A DNA stretch of 37,928 nt. It comes from Gammaproteobacteria bacterium (GTDB lineage Bacteria; Pseudomonadota; Gammaproteobacteria; Xanthomonadales; SZUA-36). The notes under the pieces are model-generated. The model was given only the letters and a program-made list of their open reading frames with translations, was not told where the DNA came from and searched no databases. Positions 25,993 to 34,382 of this stretch are shown one piece after another; position 1 is the first letter of the stretch, and the number at the start of each line of letters is the position of its first letter. The stretch lies in assembly GCA_030428105.1 (NCBI GenBank), contig JAUIBE010000024.1, positions 1 to 37,928 of the forward strand, written 5' to 3'. A program made the translations under genes and the position numbers.

Positions 25993-26931
25993 GTGACTGG
26001 CCACGACAGCGGCTCTGCCGACAAACGCCAGCAAAGCGCGGCTCCTGATCCAAGCCTGGAAGCCTTCCTGGACGCCATCTGGGCGGAGCGCGGCCTGAGC
26101 CGCAACACCCTCGACAGCTACCGTTACGACTTGCAGGCCCTCAGTGAGTTTCTTCGCAGCCAGGCCGCAACCACCCTGGAGCGCGCCGGTCGGGACCAGC
26201 TGCTTGCCTTCCTGGCCCACGAGGTGCGCCAGGGGCGCAGTTCGAGATCGTTGTCGCGTTACCTTTCAGGATTTCGCCAGTATTACCGCTGGTTGCTGCG
26301 CGAGGGCCGCATCCAGGTCGACCCAACGGCGCTGATCGAAAGCCCCAGGCTGGGCCGGAGTCTTCCCAAGGTGATTGACGAGGAAAGCATTACCCGCCTG
26401 TTGGAGGCGCCGGACCTCGACAAGCCGCTGGGGTTGCGCGACCGCGCCATGCTGGAAACCATGTACGCCTCGGGTCTGCGGGTTTCCGAGTTGGTCGGCC
26501 TGCAACTTCCCAACCTCAATCTCAACCAGGGCGTGGTTCGGGTGCTTGGCAAAGGCAGCAAGGAGCGGCTGGTGCCGTTGGGTGAGCATGCCCTGGATTG
26601 GATCCGCAAATACATGGCCGAGGGCCGGCCGGACCTGCTCAAGGGCAAGCACAGCGAGGCTGTGTTTGTCACTGCCCGTGGCGGCGGAATGACCCGCCAG
26701 GCGTTCTGGCATGCCATCAAGCGCCATGCGGCAGCAGCCGGAATTAAGCAAGCGCTATCTCCCCACGTGTTGCGCCACTCCTTCGCCACCCACCTGCTGA
26801 ACCACGGCGCCGACCTGCGCGTGGTGCAGCTGTTGCTCGGACATAGTGACCTTTCGACCACCCAGATTTATACTCACATCGCTCGCGAGGGGCTGAAACA
26901 GCTTCATCGCAAACATCATCCAAGGGGCTGA
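25993..26931 (+). CDS. xerD: Tyrosine recombinase XerD
   Basis: This 312-residue recombinase starts at a GTG that touches the preceding TAG, with GGGGAGGGG a few bases upstream. XerD with XerC resolves chromosome dimers at dif under FtsK control. All catalytic residues are present: R163 (ASGLRVSEL), a Lys in GKGSKER (K187 or K190), H258 and R261 (HVLRHSFATHLL), H284 (GHSDLSTTQIYTH) and the nucleophile Y293. The N-terminal SAM-like domain matches XerD (FLDAIWAERGLSRNTLDSYRYDL). dsbC follows, as in E. coli. The N-terminus is about 20 residues longer than usual, so the internal start could differ. Confidence 0.95.
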   Translation: MTGHDSGSADKRQQSAAPDPSLEAFLDAIWAERGLSRNTLDSYRYDLQALSEFLRSQAATTLERAGRDQLLAFLAHEVRQGRSSRSLSRYLSGFRQYYRWLLREGRIQVDPTALIESPRLGRSLPKVIDEESITRLLEAPDLDKPLGLRDRAMLETMYASGLRVSELVGLQLPNLNLNQGVVRVLGKGSKERLVPLGEHALDWIRKYMAEGRPDLLKGKHSEAVFVTARGGGMTRQAFWHAIKRHAAAAGIKQALSPHVLRHSFATHLLNHGADLRVVQLLLGHSDLSTTQIYTHIAREGLKQLHRKHHPRG

Positions 26932-26955
26932 ACAAAAGCGAACAGGCGTTGTCCA

Positions 26956-26986
26956 TTGGCATGCGCACCCGGTGTCGGGCGATAAT
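26956..26986 (+). promoter_or_regulatory. Candidate promoter for dsbC
   Basis: TTGGCA (26956-26961, five of six) and GATAAT (26981-26986, five of six) lie 19 bp apart in the 83-bp gap between xerD and dsbC, just before the dsbC ribosome-binding site. The spacer is 2 bp longer than ideal. It would let dsbC be expressed apart from the TonB/xerD message. Confidence 0.4.
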
Positions 26987-27014
26987 GAAACACACAGAAT
27001 TTGAGAGGCACGCC

Positions 27015-27779
27015 ATGAGGCACATGCAAAACAATCGAATTTTCAAATCAGGGGCAGTGGCCATTGGCATGCTGATGGGGCTCACGGTACTTCCGGTACA
27101 AGCCCAGGACGACTACGCGGTGGTGGAAGAACGCATCCGCGAGTTGGCTCCGAATACCGAAAACATTGCCATCTCCGAAACGCCGGTGGATGGCATCCTG
27201 ATGGTCCAGATTGGCGGTGAGATCGTCTACACATCGAAAGACGGCCGCTACATGCTCCAGGGCCGCATGGTCGACCTGGACACCCGCGCTGACCTGACTG
27301 AACAGGCAAAAGCGCAGGGCCGCCTGGAGCTGATGCAGAGCATCGACGAATCCAAGCAGATCGCCTTTGAGCCGGAGAACCCCGAGTACGAACTGGTGGT
27401 GTTCACCGACATTGACTGCGGCTACTGCCGCAAACTCCATTCAGAAATGGAGGCCTACAACGAGCAGGGTATCGGTATCCGCTACATGGCCTTCCCGCGC
27501 GCCGGAATCGGTTCCAATTCGTACAACAAGTTTGTCTCGGCCTGGTGCGCCGATGACCAGAAACTGGCGCTGACTGATGCCAAGGCGGGCAACGATCCCG
27601 CACCGCTGCAGTGCGAAAACCCGATTGCCGAGCAGTACCAGCTTGGCGTTGCGCTGGGTGTATCCGGCACACCCGCGCTGCTGATGAACGACGGCCAGTT
27701 GATTCCTGGCTACGTACCGGCGGACAAGCTCAAGGAGCGCCTGGACCAGATGGCGGCGGCCTCAACCGCTGCCGACTAG
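27015..27779 (+). CDS. dsbC: DsbC, periplasmic disulfide isomerase
   Basis: From the ATG at 27015, six bases after GAGAGG, the protein has 254 residues. In-frame upstream starts lack this site. The signal peptide ends at VQA about residue 30. The N-terminal dimerisation domain has VDGILMVQIGGEIVYTSKDG. The thioredoxin-fold domain carries the active site CGYC at 135-138 and the cis-proline in SGTP (T219-P220). A second cysteine pair (C178, C200) corresponds to the structural disulfide of E. coli DsbC. It reshuffles wrong disulfides in exported proteins and is kept reduced by DsbD, not seen here. The gene ends just before a strong intrinsic terminator. Confidence 0.95.
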   Translation: MRHMQNNRIFKSGAVAIGMLMGLTVLPVQAQDDYAVVEERIRELAPNTENIAISETPVDGILMVQIGGEIVYTSKDGRYMLQGRMVDLDTRADLTEQAKAQGRLELMQSIDESKQIAFEPENPEYELVVFTDIDCGYCRKLHSEMEAYNEQGIGIRYMAFPRAGIGSNSYNKFVSAWCADDQKLALTDAKAGNDPAPLQCENPIAEQYQLGVALGVSGTPALLMNDGQLIPGYVPADKLKERLDQMAAASTAAD

Positions 27780-27799
27780 GGTCCGGAAAACCGTGTCAG

Positions 27800-27837
27800 G
27801 AAGGAGGCCGGATTCATTCCGGCCTTCTTCGTTTTTT
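27800..27837 (+). terminator. Rho-independent terminator after dsbC
   Basis: A 13-bp stem (27800-27812 with 27818-27830, one G-T pair) closes a five-base loop (TTCAT) and is followed by six T residues at 27832-27837. It starts 20 bp after the dsbC stop. It is the only textbook intrinsic terminator found in the window. Confidence 0.93.
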
Positions 27838-27866
27838 GCCAAGCACCAATGAGGGAGAAAGCGCTG

Positions 27867-30800
27867 GTGAGCGAGTTTATTTGCATGCGTGGCGAGCCAT
27901 GCCTGTCCGCCTTTCGCCTGCAAAAGCTGGAACGTCGCATCGAAGAAACCTGCGGTGTGCGCGAGTCGCTATCCGCGGAATTCGTCTACCTCATCGAGTT
28001 GTCGCAGCCGCTTTCGGCTGAGCAAGGCAAGCGGCTGGAAAACCTGCTGCACGCCCGCCGTGTTGATTCGCTGGATAGCGACGCCCTGGCGCTGGTCATT
28101 CCCCGCATCGGCACCCAGTCGCCGTGGTCCAGCAAAGCTACCGATATCGCCCGCCGCTGCCACCTGGAAGAGGTGGTGCGGGTGGAGCGCGGCATGGCAT
28201 TTCGCTTTCCCCAGGTCAGCCGCGCCCATGGCCGGGTTCCCGCCGAAGTGGCGGACCTGGTGCATGACCGCATGACCCAGGCGGTGGTGAGCAACGTGGA
28301 CGAGGCTTACGGCCTGTTCGCCCATCACGAGGCAGCGCCGCTGCAACGGGTGCCAGTTGGCGAGCATGGCGAGGCCGCCCTGCACGAATGCAACCAGGCG
28401 ATGGGCCTGGCGCTTTCCGGGGACGAAATCAGCTACCTGGCCGATGCCTTCAAGGCGATGGGCCGAGACCCGTCTGACGCGGAACTGATGATGTTCGCCC
28501 AGGCCAACTCCGAGCATTGTCGCCACAAAATCTTCAATGCCAGTTTCAACGTGGATGGCGAGCCCCAGGAACGATCGCTGTTCCAGATGATTCGCAACAC
28601 ACACGCCCATGCGCCCGACGGCGTGCTGTCTGCTTACCACGACAATTCCGCGGTGATTGCCGGCCCGCAGGGCGAGCGCTACCACGTTTCACCGGTTTCG
28701 GGAACGTTCGAATGGCGTGAAGAAAGCCTGCCGTTCCAGATCAAGGTCGAGACACACAACCACCCAACCGCGATTTCTCCGTTTCCGGGAGCGGCCACCG
28801 GCTCTGGTGGCGAGATTCGCGATGAGGCCGCAACCGGGCGCGGAGCAAGGCCCAAGGCAGGGCTCACGGGCTTCAGCGTTTCCCACCTGGAGATACCAGG
28901 CATCGATGCACCCTGGCACACCGGCTTTGGCAAACCCGACCGCATCGCCAGTGCGCTCGACATCATGATTGAAGGCCCCATTGGCGGGGCCGCGTTCAAC
29001 AATGAGTTCGGCCGCCCGGCGCTGGCGGGGTACTTCCGCAGCTTCGAAACGGAAGTGGGTGATCGCCTGTGGGGTTACCACAAGCCCATCATGGTGGCCG
29101 GCGGCATGGGCGCCATCCGCGAGTCGCAGGTGGAAAAGCTGGGGCTGGTTCCCGGCGCAAAAATCATCGTGCTTGGCGGCCCGGCCATGCTGATCGGGCT
29201 CGGCGGCGGCGCGGCGTCATCCATGGGCAGCGGGCAGGGCGAGGAGTCGCTGGATTATGCCTCGGTGCAACGCGGTAACCCCGAGATGCAACGCCGTTGC
29301 CAGGAAGTCATCGATGCCTGCTGGGCGCTCGCTGGTGAGAATCCGATCCTGTCGATTCACGATGTGGGTGCAGGCGGCCTCAGCAACGCCATCCCGGAAT
29401 TGCTTCATGACGGCGGCGTTGGCGGGACCCTCGAATTGCGCCGTGTGCCGAACGCAGACCCGGGCATGTCGCCGATGGAAATCTGGTGCAACGAAGCGCA
29501 GGAGCGCTACGTGATGGCGGTGGCGCCCGAACGCATCGAACAATTCGAAGGCTTCTGCAAGCGCGAGCGCTGCCCCTACGCCATTCTTGGCGAGGCAGAC
29601 GCAGACCAGCGCCTGGTGCTGAAAGACGAACTGCTGGGTGACAACCCGGTGGATATGGACCTCGACGTACTGCTGGGCAAGCCGCCTGGCATGCACCGTG
29701 ATGTGCAACGGCAGGGAACGCCTTCTGCACCCCTGGATCTCGATGGCATCAGCCTGGAAGAACACCTGCGCCGCGTATTGCGCTTTCCCTCGGTTGGCAG
29801 CAAGTCGTTCCTGGTAACCATCGGCGACCGCACCGTTGGCGGCCTGAGCGTGCGTGACCAGATGGTTGGCCCCTGGCAGGTGCCGGTGGCTGATTGCGCG
29901 GTCACCCTCAGTGGTTTCCAGACCCAAACCGGCGAGGCCATGGCGATGGGCGAACGCACGCCCCTGGCGGTGCTCGACGGACCCGCTTCGGGCCGCATGG
30001 CCGTGGCCGAGGCAATCACCAATATCGCCGCTGGCGGTGTTCAACGTCTTTCTGATATTCGCCTTTCCGCCAACTGGATGGCAGCCGCCGGGGAAGCCGG
30101 CCAGGACGCCAGCCTGTTCGATACGGTTAAAGCCGTGGGCATGGAGCTTTGCCCCGAGCTGGATATCGCCATTCCGGTGGGCAAAGACTCGCTTTCCATG
30201 AAAACCCTGTGGGAAACCGATGGCGTCGAGCGCCGCATGCTGGCGCCGGTCTCGCTTGTGATCTCCGCGTTTGCGCCGGTAGCGGATGTGTCGCGCTGCA
30301 TGACGCCGCTGCTGCAGGGTGATTTTGAAGACACGCGCTTGTTGCTGATTGACCTCGGCTGCGGGCGCAATCGCCTGGGCGGCTCGGCGCTGGCGCAGGC
30401 CAGCCGCCAGTTTGGCGACAGCGTGCCGGACCTGGAAAGCCCAGCCCTGTTGCGCGGATTGTTTGAAACCATCCAGGCGCTGAACGCTGAAGGAAAAATT
30501 CTTGCTTATCACGATCGCTCTGATGGCGGCGTGATCGTCAGCCTGCTGGAAATGGGTTTTGCCAGCCATTGTGGACTGGACCTGGAGTTACCGATTGACG
30601 GCGATGCTGCGCTGCCGTTCCTGTTCAACGAGGAAGCAGGCGCGGTCATCCAGGTGCAAGCCGATGCGCTGCCAGCCGTTCGCGCTGCTTTTGAAAGCGC
30701 CGGGTTGGGTGACGCGCTGGTTGAACTGGGTCGCCCCCAGGCTCAGCCACAACTGCAAATTCGCGCACATGGCGCAGGGTCTCCACTGCTCGACCTGGAG

Positions 30801-31742
30801 ATGACCAGCTTGCAGGCCAACTGGCTGGAAACCAGCCATGGCGTGCAGCGCCTTCGCGACAACCCTGAAACCGCCGACAGCGAACGTGCATCGGCGCTTC
30901 GCTGGGATAACCCCGGGATCGCCCCGGTGCTGACTTTCGAACCGGCGGACAACCCGGCTGCGCCAATGATTGGCAGCGGCGCCCGTCCGCGGGTTGCCAT
31001 TCTGCGCGAGCAGGGCGTGAACGGCCAGATCGAGATGGCGGCGGCGTTCGACCTGGCGGGTTTTGAGTCTGTCGATGTGCACATGTCCGACCTGCAGTCG
31101 GGCCGTTATGCCCTGGACGCGTTCAGTGGCTTTGTCGCCTGCGGAGGATTTTCCTACGGCGATGTGCTGGGCGCCGGGCAGGGCTGGGCCAAGTCCATCC
31201 TGTTCTCCCAGCGTATGCGCCAGGTGTTCGCCGATTTCCTGGCCCATCCCGACAAGTTTGCGCTCGGGGTGTGCAACGGTTGCCAGATGCTGTCTTCGCT
31301 GGCCGAGCTGATTCCCGGCAGCGAGGGCTGGCCGACCTTCGAGCGCAACATCTCCGAGCAGTTCGAGGCGCGCCTCAGCCTGGTCGAGGTGGAGTCATCG
31401 CCGTCGCTGTTTTTCCGCGGTATGGAAGGCGCGCGCCTGCCCATCGCGGTGGCGCATGGTGAAGGCCGGGCGGCGTTCGCCGACGGTGTTCCGCAAGCGG
31501 CGAACATATGCCTGCGATTTGTCGATGGCGATGGGGCGCCGGCGCGGAATTATCCCGCCAACCCGAACGGCTCGCCCGATGGCATCACCGGTTTGTGCAA
31601 CACTGATGGGCGGGTGACGGTATTGATGCCGCATCCGGAACGGACGTTGCGGCGGGTCAATTTCTCGTGGGCGCCCAAAGATTGGCCAGATGCCTCGCCA
31701 TGGCGAAGAATGTTTGAAAATGCACGCCTCTGGGTGGGGTGA
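27867..31742 (+). CDS. purL: Phosphoribosylformylglycinamidine synthase (large single-chain PurL)
   Basis: This enzyme catalyses the fourth step of purine synthesis (FGAR to FGAM) using glutamine and ATP. The GTG at 27867 has AGGGAG nine bases upstream and gives 1291 residues (E. coli 1295). The ATG at 27849 has no ribosome-binding site. The N-terminal RGEPCLSAFR matches RGSPALSAFR of E. coli. Core FGAM synthase motifs include SEHCRHKIFNASF, ETHNHPTAISPFPGAATG and GKDSLSMKT. The glutaminase domain has the nucleophile C1136 in GVCNGCQMLSSL and H1256/E1258 in PHPERTLR, close to E. coli numbering. The gene lies immediately after a terminator and 16 bp before a membrane-protein gene. Confidence 0.97.
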   Translation: MSEFICMRGEPCLSAFRLQKLERRIEETCGVRESLSAEFVYLIELSQPLSAEQGKRLENLLHARRVDSLDSDALALVIPRIGTQSPWSSKATDIARRCHLEEVVRVERGMAFRFPQVSRAHGRVPAEVADLVHDRMTQAVVSNVDEAYGLFAHHEAAPLQRVPVGEHGEAALHECNQAMGLALSGDEISYLADAFKAMGRDPSDAELMMFAQANSEHCRHKIFNASFNVDGEPQERSLFQMIRNTHAHAPDGVLSAYHDNSAVIAGPQGERYHVSPVSGTFEWREESLPFQIKVETHNHPTAISPFPGAATGSGGEIRDEAATGRGARPKAGLTGFSVSHLEIPGIDAPWHTGFGKPDRIASALDIMIEGPIGGAAFNNEFGRPALAGYFRSFETEVGDRLWGYHKPIMVAGGMGAIRESQVEKLGLVPGAKIIVLGGPAMLIGLGGGAASSMGSGQGEESLDYASVQRGNPEMQRRCQEVIDACWALAGENPILSIHDVGAGGLSNAIPELLHDGGVGGTLELRRVPNADPGMSPMEIWCNEAQERYVMAVAPERIEQFEGFCKRERCPYAILGEADADQRLVLKDELLGDNPVDMDLDVLLGKPPGMHRDVQRQGTPSAPLDLDGISLEEHLRRVLRFPSVGSKSFLVTIGDRTVGGLSVRDQMVGPWQVPVADCAVTLSGFQTQTGEAMAMGERTPLAVLDGPASGRMAVAEAITNIAAGGVQRLSDIRLSANWMAAAGEAGQDASLFDTVKAVGMELCPELDIAIPVGKDSLSMKTLWETDGVERRMLAPVSLVISAFAPVADVSRCMTPLLQGDFEDTRLLLIDLGCGRNRLGGSALAQASRQFGDSVPDLESPALLRGLFETIQALNAEGKILAYHDRSDGGVIVSLLEMGFASHCGLDLELPIDGDAALPFLFNEEAGAVIQVQADALPAVRAAFESAGLGDALVELGRPQAQPQLQIRAHGAGSPLLDLEMTSLQANWLETSHGVQRLRDNPETADSERASALRWDNPGIAPVLTFEPADNPAAPMIGSGARPRVAILREQGVNGQIEMAAAFDLAGFESVDVHMSDLQSGRYALDAFSGFVACGGFSYGDVLGAGQGWAKSILFSQRMRQVFADFLAHPDKFALGVCNGCQMLSSLAELIPGSEGWPTFERNISEQFEARLSLVEVESSPSLFFRGMEGARLPIAVAHGEGRAAFADGVPQAANICLRFVDGDGAPARNYPANPNGSPDGITGLCNTDGRVTVLMPHPERTLRRVNFSWAPKDWPDASPWRRMFENARLWVG

Positions 31743-31758
31743 GCTGGAAAGCGAATCA

Positions 31759-32502
31759 ATGAACGAAAACCAAGACGACAACAAACTGGAACAACAGCCC
31801 GATACGGCGACCAACGCAGATCAACCCGCGGTTGAGGCTGCGGCCGAAGCTGCGCTGGAAGTTGACAACGATGAGCTGCGCCTCAGCGAATTGCTGATCC
31901 TGGCGGGCCTGTGGATGCTGTTCGGCTTCATGCTGTGGTTCTACCTGTCCGCTTTTCACGGCGCGCCGTCGCGGATTGCCTCCGAGGCCATCCTGCAGCA
32001 CGTGCTGGGCGACAGCTTCTACAACATCATCGTTAACCCCGAGCAGCATTTCCTGTTCCAGGTACAGACCCAGATCATGTTCAATTTCCGCGACGGAACC
32101 ACCGACCAGCTTGGTTTCATCGTCAACCCGCTGGTGTACAGCTATGGCCTGCCGCTATTGTTTGGCCTGGTGATGGGTTCGGATTCCAGCTGGATCCGCA
32201 AGGCCGTCACCCTGATCCTGGGTTACCTGGTGATTACCGCGGTGCAGATCTGGGGCGTGGTGTGGCAATCGCTGAAAATGCTGGCCTACAACTTCGGCTC
32301 GCAAACCCACGTGGTGATCGAGGAAGCCGGGGTGTCCGACTCGGCCATCGCCATCTGTTACCAATTGGGAACACTGATTCTGCCGGCGCTGGCGCCGATC
32401 TTCGTGTGGGTGATCATGAACCGGCCATTGGTAGAGCAGTTCGTCGGCTGGGGCGAGGGCGAGTTCTCGGTGGCCAAACCGAAACGAAACAAATCGGCCT
32501 GA
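31759..32502 (+). CDS. Four-helix membrane protein resembling exosortase H-associated proteins
   Basis: From the ATG at 31759 the protein has 247 residues; a longer ORF begins inside purL and is rejected. A charged cytoplasmic N-terminus (about 1-42, rich in Asn, Asp, Glu, Ala) precedes four hydrophobic helices at about 44-65, 124-140, 147-170 and 198-221. A conserved-looking extracytoplasmic segment (66-123) lies between the first two. NPLVYSYGLPLLFGLVM and the late YQLGTLILPALAPIFVWVIMN recall, from memory, membrane proteins encoded beside exosortase H. No exosortase or IPTL-CTERM substrate is in the window, so the link is tentative. It follows purL by 16 bp and precedes the gsp operon. Confidence 0.5.
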   Translation: MNENQDDNKLEQQPDTATNADQPAVEAAAEAALEVDNDELRLSELLILAGLWMLFGFMLWFYLSAFHGAPSRIASEAILQHVLGDSFYNIIVNPEQHFLFQVQTQIMFNFRDGTTDQLGFIVNPLVYSYGLPLLFGLVMGSDSSWIRKAVTLILGYLVITAVQIWGVVWQSLKMLAYNFGSQTHVVIEEAGVSDSAIAICYQLGTLILPALAPIFVWVIMNRPLVEQFVGWGEGEFSVAKPKRNKSA

Positions 32503-32526
32503 ACGCGTTCAGAGCTACCATATAAT
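32499..32526 (+). promoter_or_regulatory. Perfect palindrome plus consensus -10 upstream of gspE
   Basis: CTGAACGCGTTCAG (32499-32512) is a perfect 14-bp palindrome overlapping the stop codon of the upstream gene. A consensus TATAAT follows at 32521-32526, about 45 bp before the gspE start. At 16-bp spacing the -35 would be CTGAAC, inside the palindrome and only a half match to consensus. The layout suggests a regulated promoter for the type II secretion genes. Confidence 0.55.
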
Positions 32527-32570
32527 GTGTTCTTGATGACTGAACCAATGAACAGGGAAAGCGAATCCAG

Positions 32571-34373
32571 GTGACAAACGGTCCATCCACAGACCCCGCT
32601 GCAACAGACCCGGCGGCAGAAGAACTCGCCAGCCAGGAGTCAGGCGACCCGTCCGAGGCCCAGGAGGACACGGGCACCGCGCTGCAGCACACGGCGGTTG
32701 GCAGAATCTGCGAGGTCCTGCTCGAGCGCGAGCGCCTCAAGAAAGCCGACCTGCGCCGCGCCGAGGCTTACCGTGAGCAGCACGGCGGCGACCTGGTGTC
32801 GCTGCTGGTGCGCCTGGGGCTGGTATCCGAAAAGGATGTGGCTGAGGCCGAAGCCGAGTTGCTCGACCTGCCGTTGCTGCGCACTGCAGACTTCCCCGAC
32901 GAGGTGCCGCAAATTGAAGGCATCTCGGTTCGTTTCCTCAAGCAGAACCTGATCCTGCCCATCGCCGAGGACGATGATGGCCTGACCGTGGTCATGGCCA
33001 ACCCCACCGACGAATTCAGCATGCGAGCGCTGAAGATGGCCAGCGGCAAGACCATCAAGCCGCAGGTGGGCATTGCCTCGGAAGTTGAAAACGGCATCGA
33101 GAAACTGCTCGGCGGCGGCCGCAGCGCCATGGGCCAGATTGTTGAGCGCCTGGGCGGCGAGGCCGACGACGAACTCGAAGATGTAGAACACCTGCGTGAC
33201 CTGGCCTCCGAGGCGCCGGTGATCCGCCTGGTGAACCTGCTGATGCAGCGCGCGGTGGAAGAGCGCGCCTCGGATATTCACATCGAGCCCTTCGAAAACC
33301 GCCTCAAGGTGCGTTACCGCATTGATGGTGTGCTGCAGGAAGTGGAATCGCCGCCGGCAAGCTCAACCGCGGCGGTGATCTCGCGTATCAAGATCATGGC
33401 CAAGCTGAATATTGCCGAGCGCCGCCTGCCGCAGGATGGCCGCATCATGCACCGCGTGCAGGGCAAGGAGCTTGACCTGCGTGTTTCCACCGTGCCGACT
33501 TCGCACGGCGAGAGCGTGGTGATGCGTATTCTCGACCGCGAAAGCATCGTGCTCGATTTCTCCTCGCTCGGTTTCGACGAGGAACTGCGCCGCGGCTTTA
33601 TCCGCCACCTGGAAACGCCGCACGGCATCATCCTGGTGACCGGCCCAACCGGTTCGGGTAAAACCACCACGCTGTATACCGCGCTCAGCCAGCTCAACAC
33701 GCCGGAGCGCAAGATCATCACCGTGGAAGACCCAGTGGAATACCAGCTCGAGGGCATCAACCAGATCCAGGCCAAGGCCTCCATCGGCCTCGACTTCGCG
33801 CATGCATTGCGCGCCATCGTCAGGCAGGATCCCGACGTCATCATGATCGGTGAGATGCGTGACCTGGAAACCGCCCGCATCGCCATCCAGTCGGCGCTGA
33901 CCGGTCACCTTGTGTTGTCCACCATCCACACCAACGATGCTGCGGGTGGTGTAACCCGTATGCTCGATATGGGCGTGGAAGATTACCTGCTTACCTCCAC
34001 CGTCAACGCCATCCTGGCGCAGCGCCTGGTGCGTACGCTCGATCCCGAAACCCGCCAGCCGGTGGAGATGCTGCCGGAAGTGGCCCATGAGCTGGGCCTG
34101 CAGGCCTTCGGCGAGAAAGACCGTTACGTGGTTTACAAGCCCGGCACCTCGGAAGAAAACCCCACTGGTTTCCGTGGCCGAACCTCGATCCTCGAGCTGC
34201 TGACCATCAGCGACCCTGTGCGGCGCATGGTGATGCAGCACGCCACTGCCGGCGAAATTGAGAAGCACGCCATCCAGGAAGGCATGCGCACCATGTACCT
34301 CGATGGCATGAAGAAGTGCCTGGAAGGGGTCACCACGGTGGAAGAAGTGCTGCGCGTCACCCAGGAAGGCTAA
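32571..34373 (+). CDS. gspE: GspE, type II secretion ATPase (lacking the zinc tetracysteine motif)
   Basis: This 600-residue cytoplasmic ATPase powers the type II secretion pseudopilus. It starts at GTG 32571 with AGGGAAAG upstream. The N-terminal T2SSE domain spans about 40-190. The ATPase core has Walker A GPTGSGKT at 358-365, the Asp box VEDPVEY, Walker B DPDVIMIGE (420-428) and the His box LTGHLVLSTIHTND. Where most GspE proteins carry two CxxC pairs binding zinc, this one reads RTLDPETRQPVE and KPGTSEENPTGFRGR. Only two cysteines occur in the protein (VGRICEV and MKKCLEG). It heads the operon E-F-G-H-I-J-K without gspC or gspD in front, as in Xanthomonas xps. A type IV pilus PilB is less likely given its neighbours. 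Confidence 0.94.
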   Translation: MTNGPSTDPAATDPAAEELASQESGDPSEAQEDTGTALQHTAVGRICEVLLERERLKKADLRRAEAYREQHGGDLVSLLVRLGLVSEKDVAEAEAELLDLPLLRTADFPDEVPQIEGISVRFLKQNLILPIAEDDDGLTVVMANPTDEFSMRALKMASGKTIKPQVGIASEVENGIEKLLGGGRSAMGQIVERLGGEADDELEDVEHLRDLASEAPVIRLVNLLMQRAVEERASDIHIEPFENRLKVRYRIDGVLQEVESPPASSTAAVISRIKIMAKLNIAERRLPQDGRIMHRVQGKELDLRVSTVPTSHGESVVMRILDRESIVLDFSSLGFDEELRRGFIRHLETPHGIILVTGPTGSGKTTTLYTALSQLNTPERKIITVEDPVEYQLEGINQIQAKASIGLDFAHALRAIVRQDPDVIMIGEMRDLETARIAIQSALTGHLVLSTIHTNDAAGGVTRMLDMGVEDYLLTSTVNAILAQRLVRTLDPETRQPVEMLPEVAHELGLQAFGEKDRYVVYKPGTSEENPTGFRGRTSILELLTISDPVRRMVMQHATAGEIEKHAIQEGMRTMYLDGMKKCLEGVTTVEEVLRVTQEG

Positions 34374-34382
34374 GGCCCAATC

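Noticed and set aside
25993-26931. Tyrosine recombinase as a sign of a mobile element
   Set aside because: The protein is XerD-like and followed by dsbC as in E. coli. There are no attachment repeats or phage genes around it.
29217-30569. 450-codon open frame on the minus strand inside purL
   Set aside because: It is antisense to conserved PurL motifs, has low-complexity His/Arg/Ala-rich composition typical of GC-rich shadow frames, and no family resemblance.
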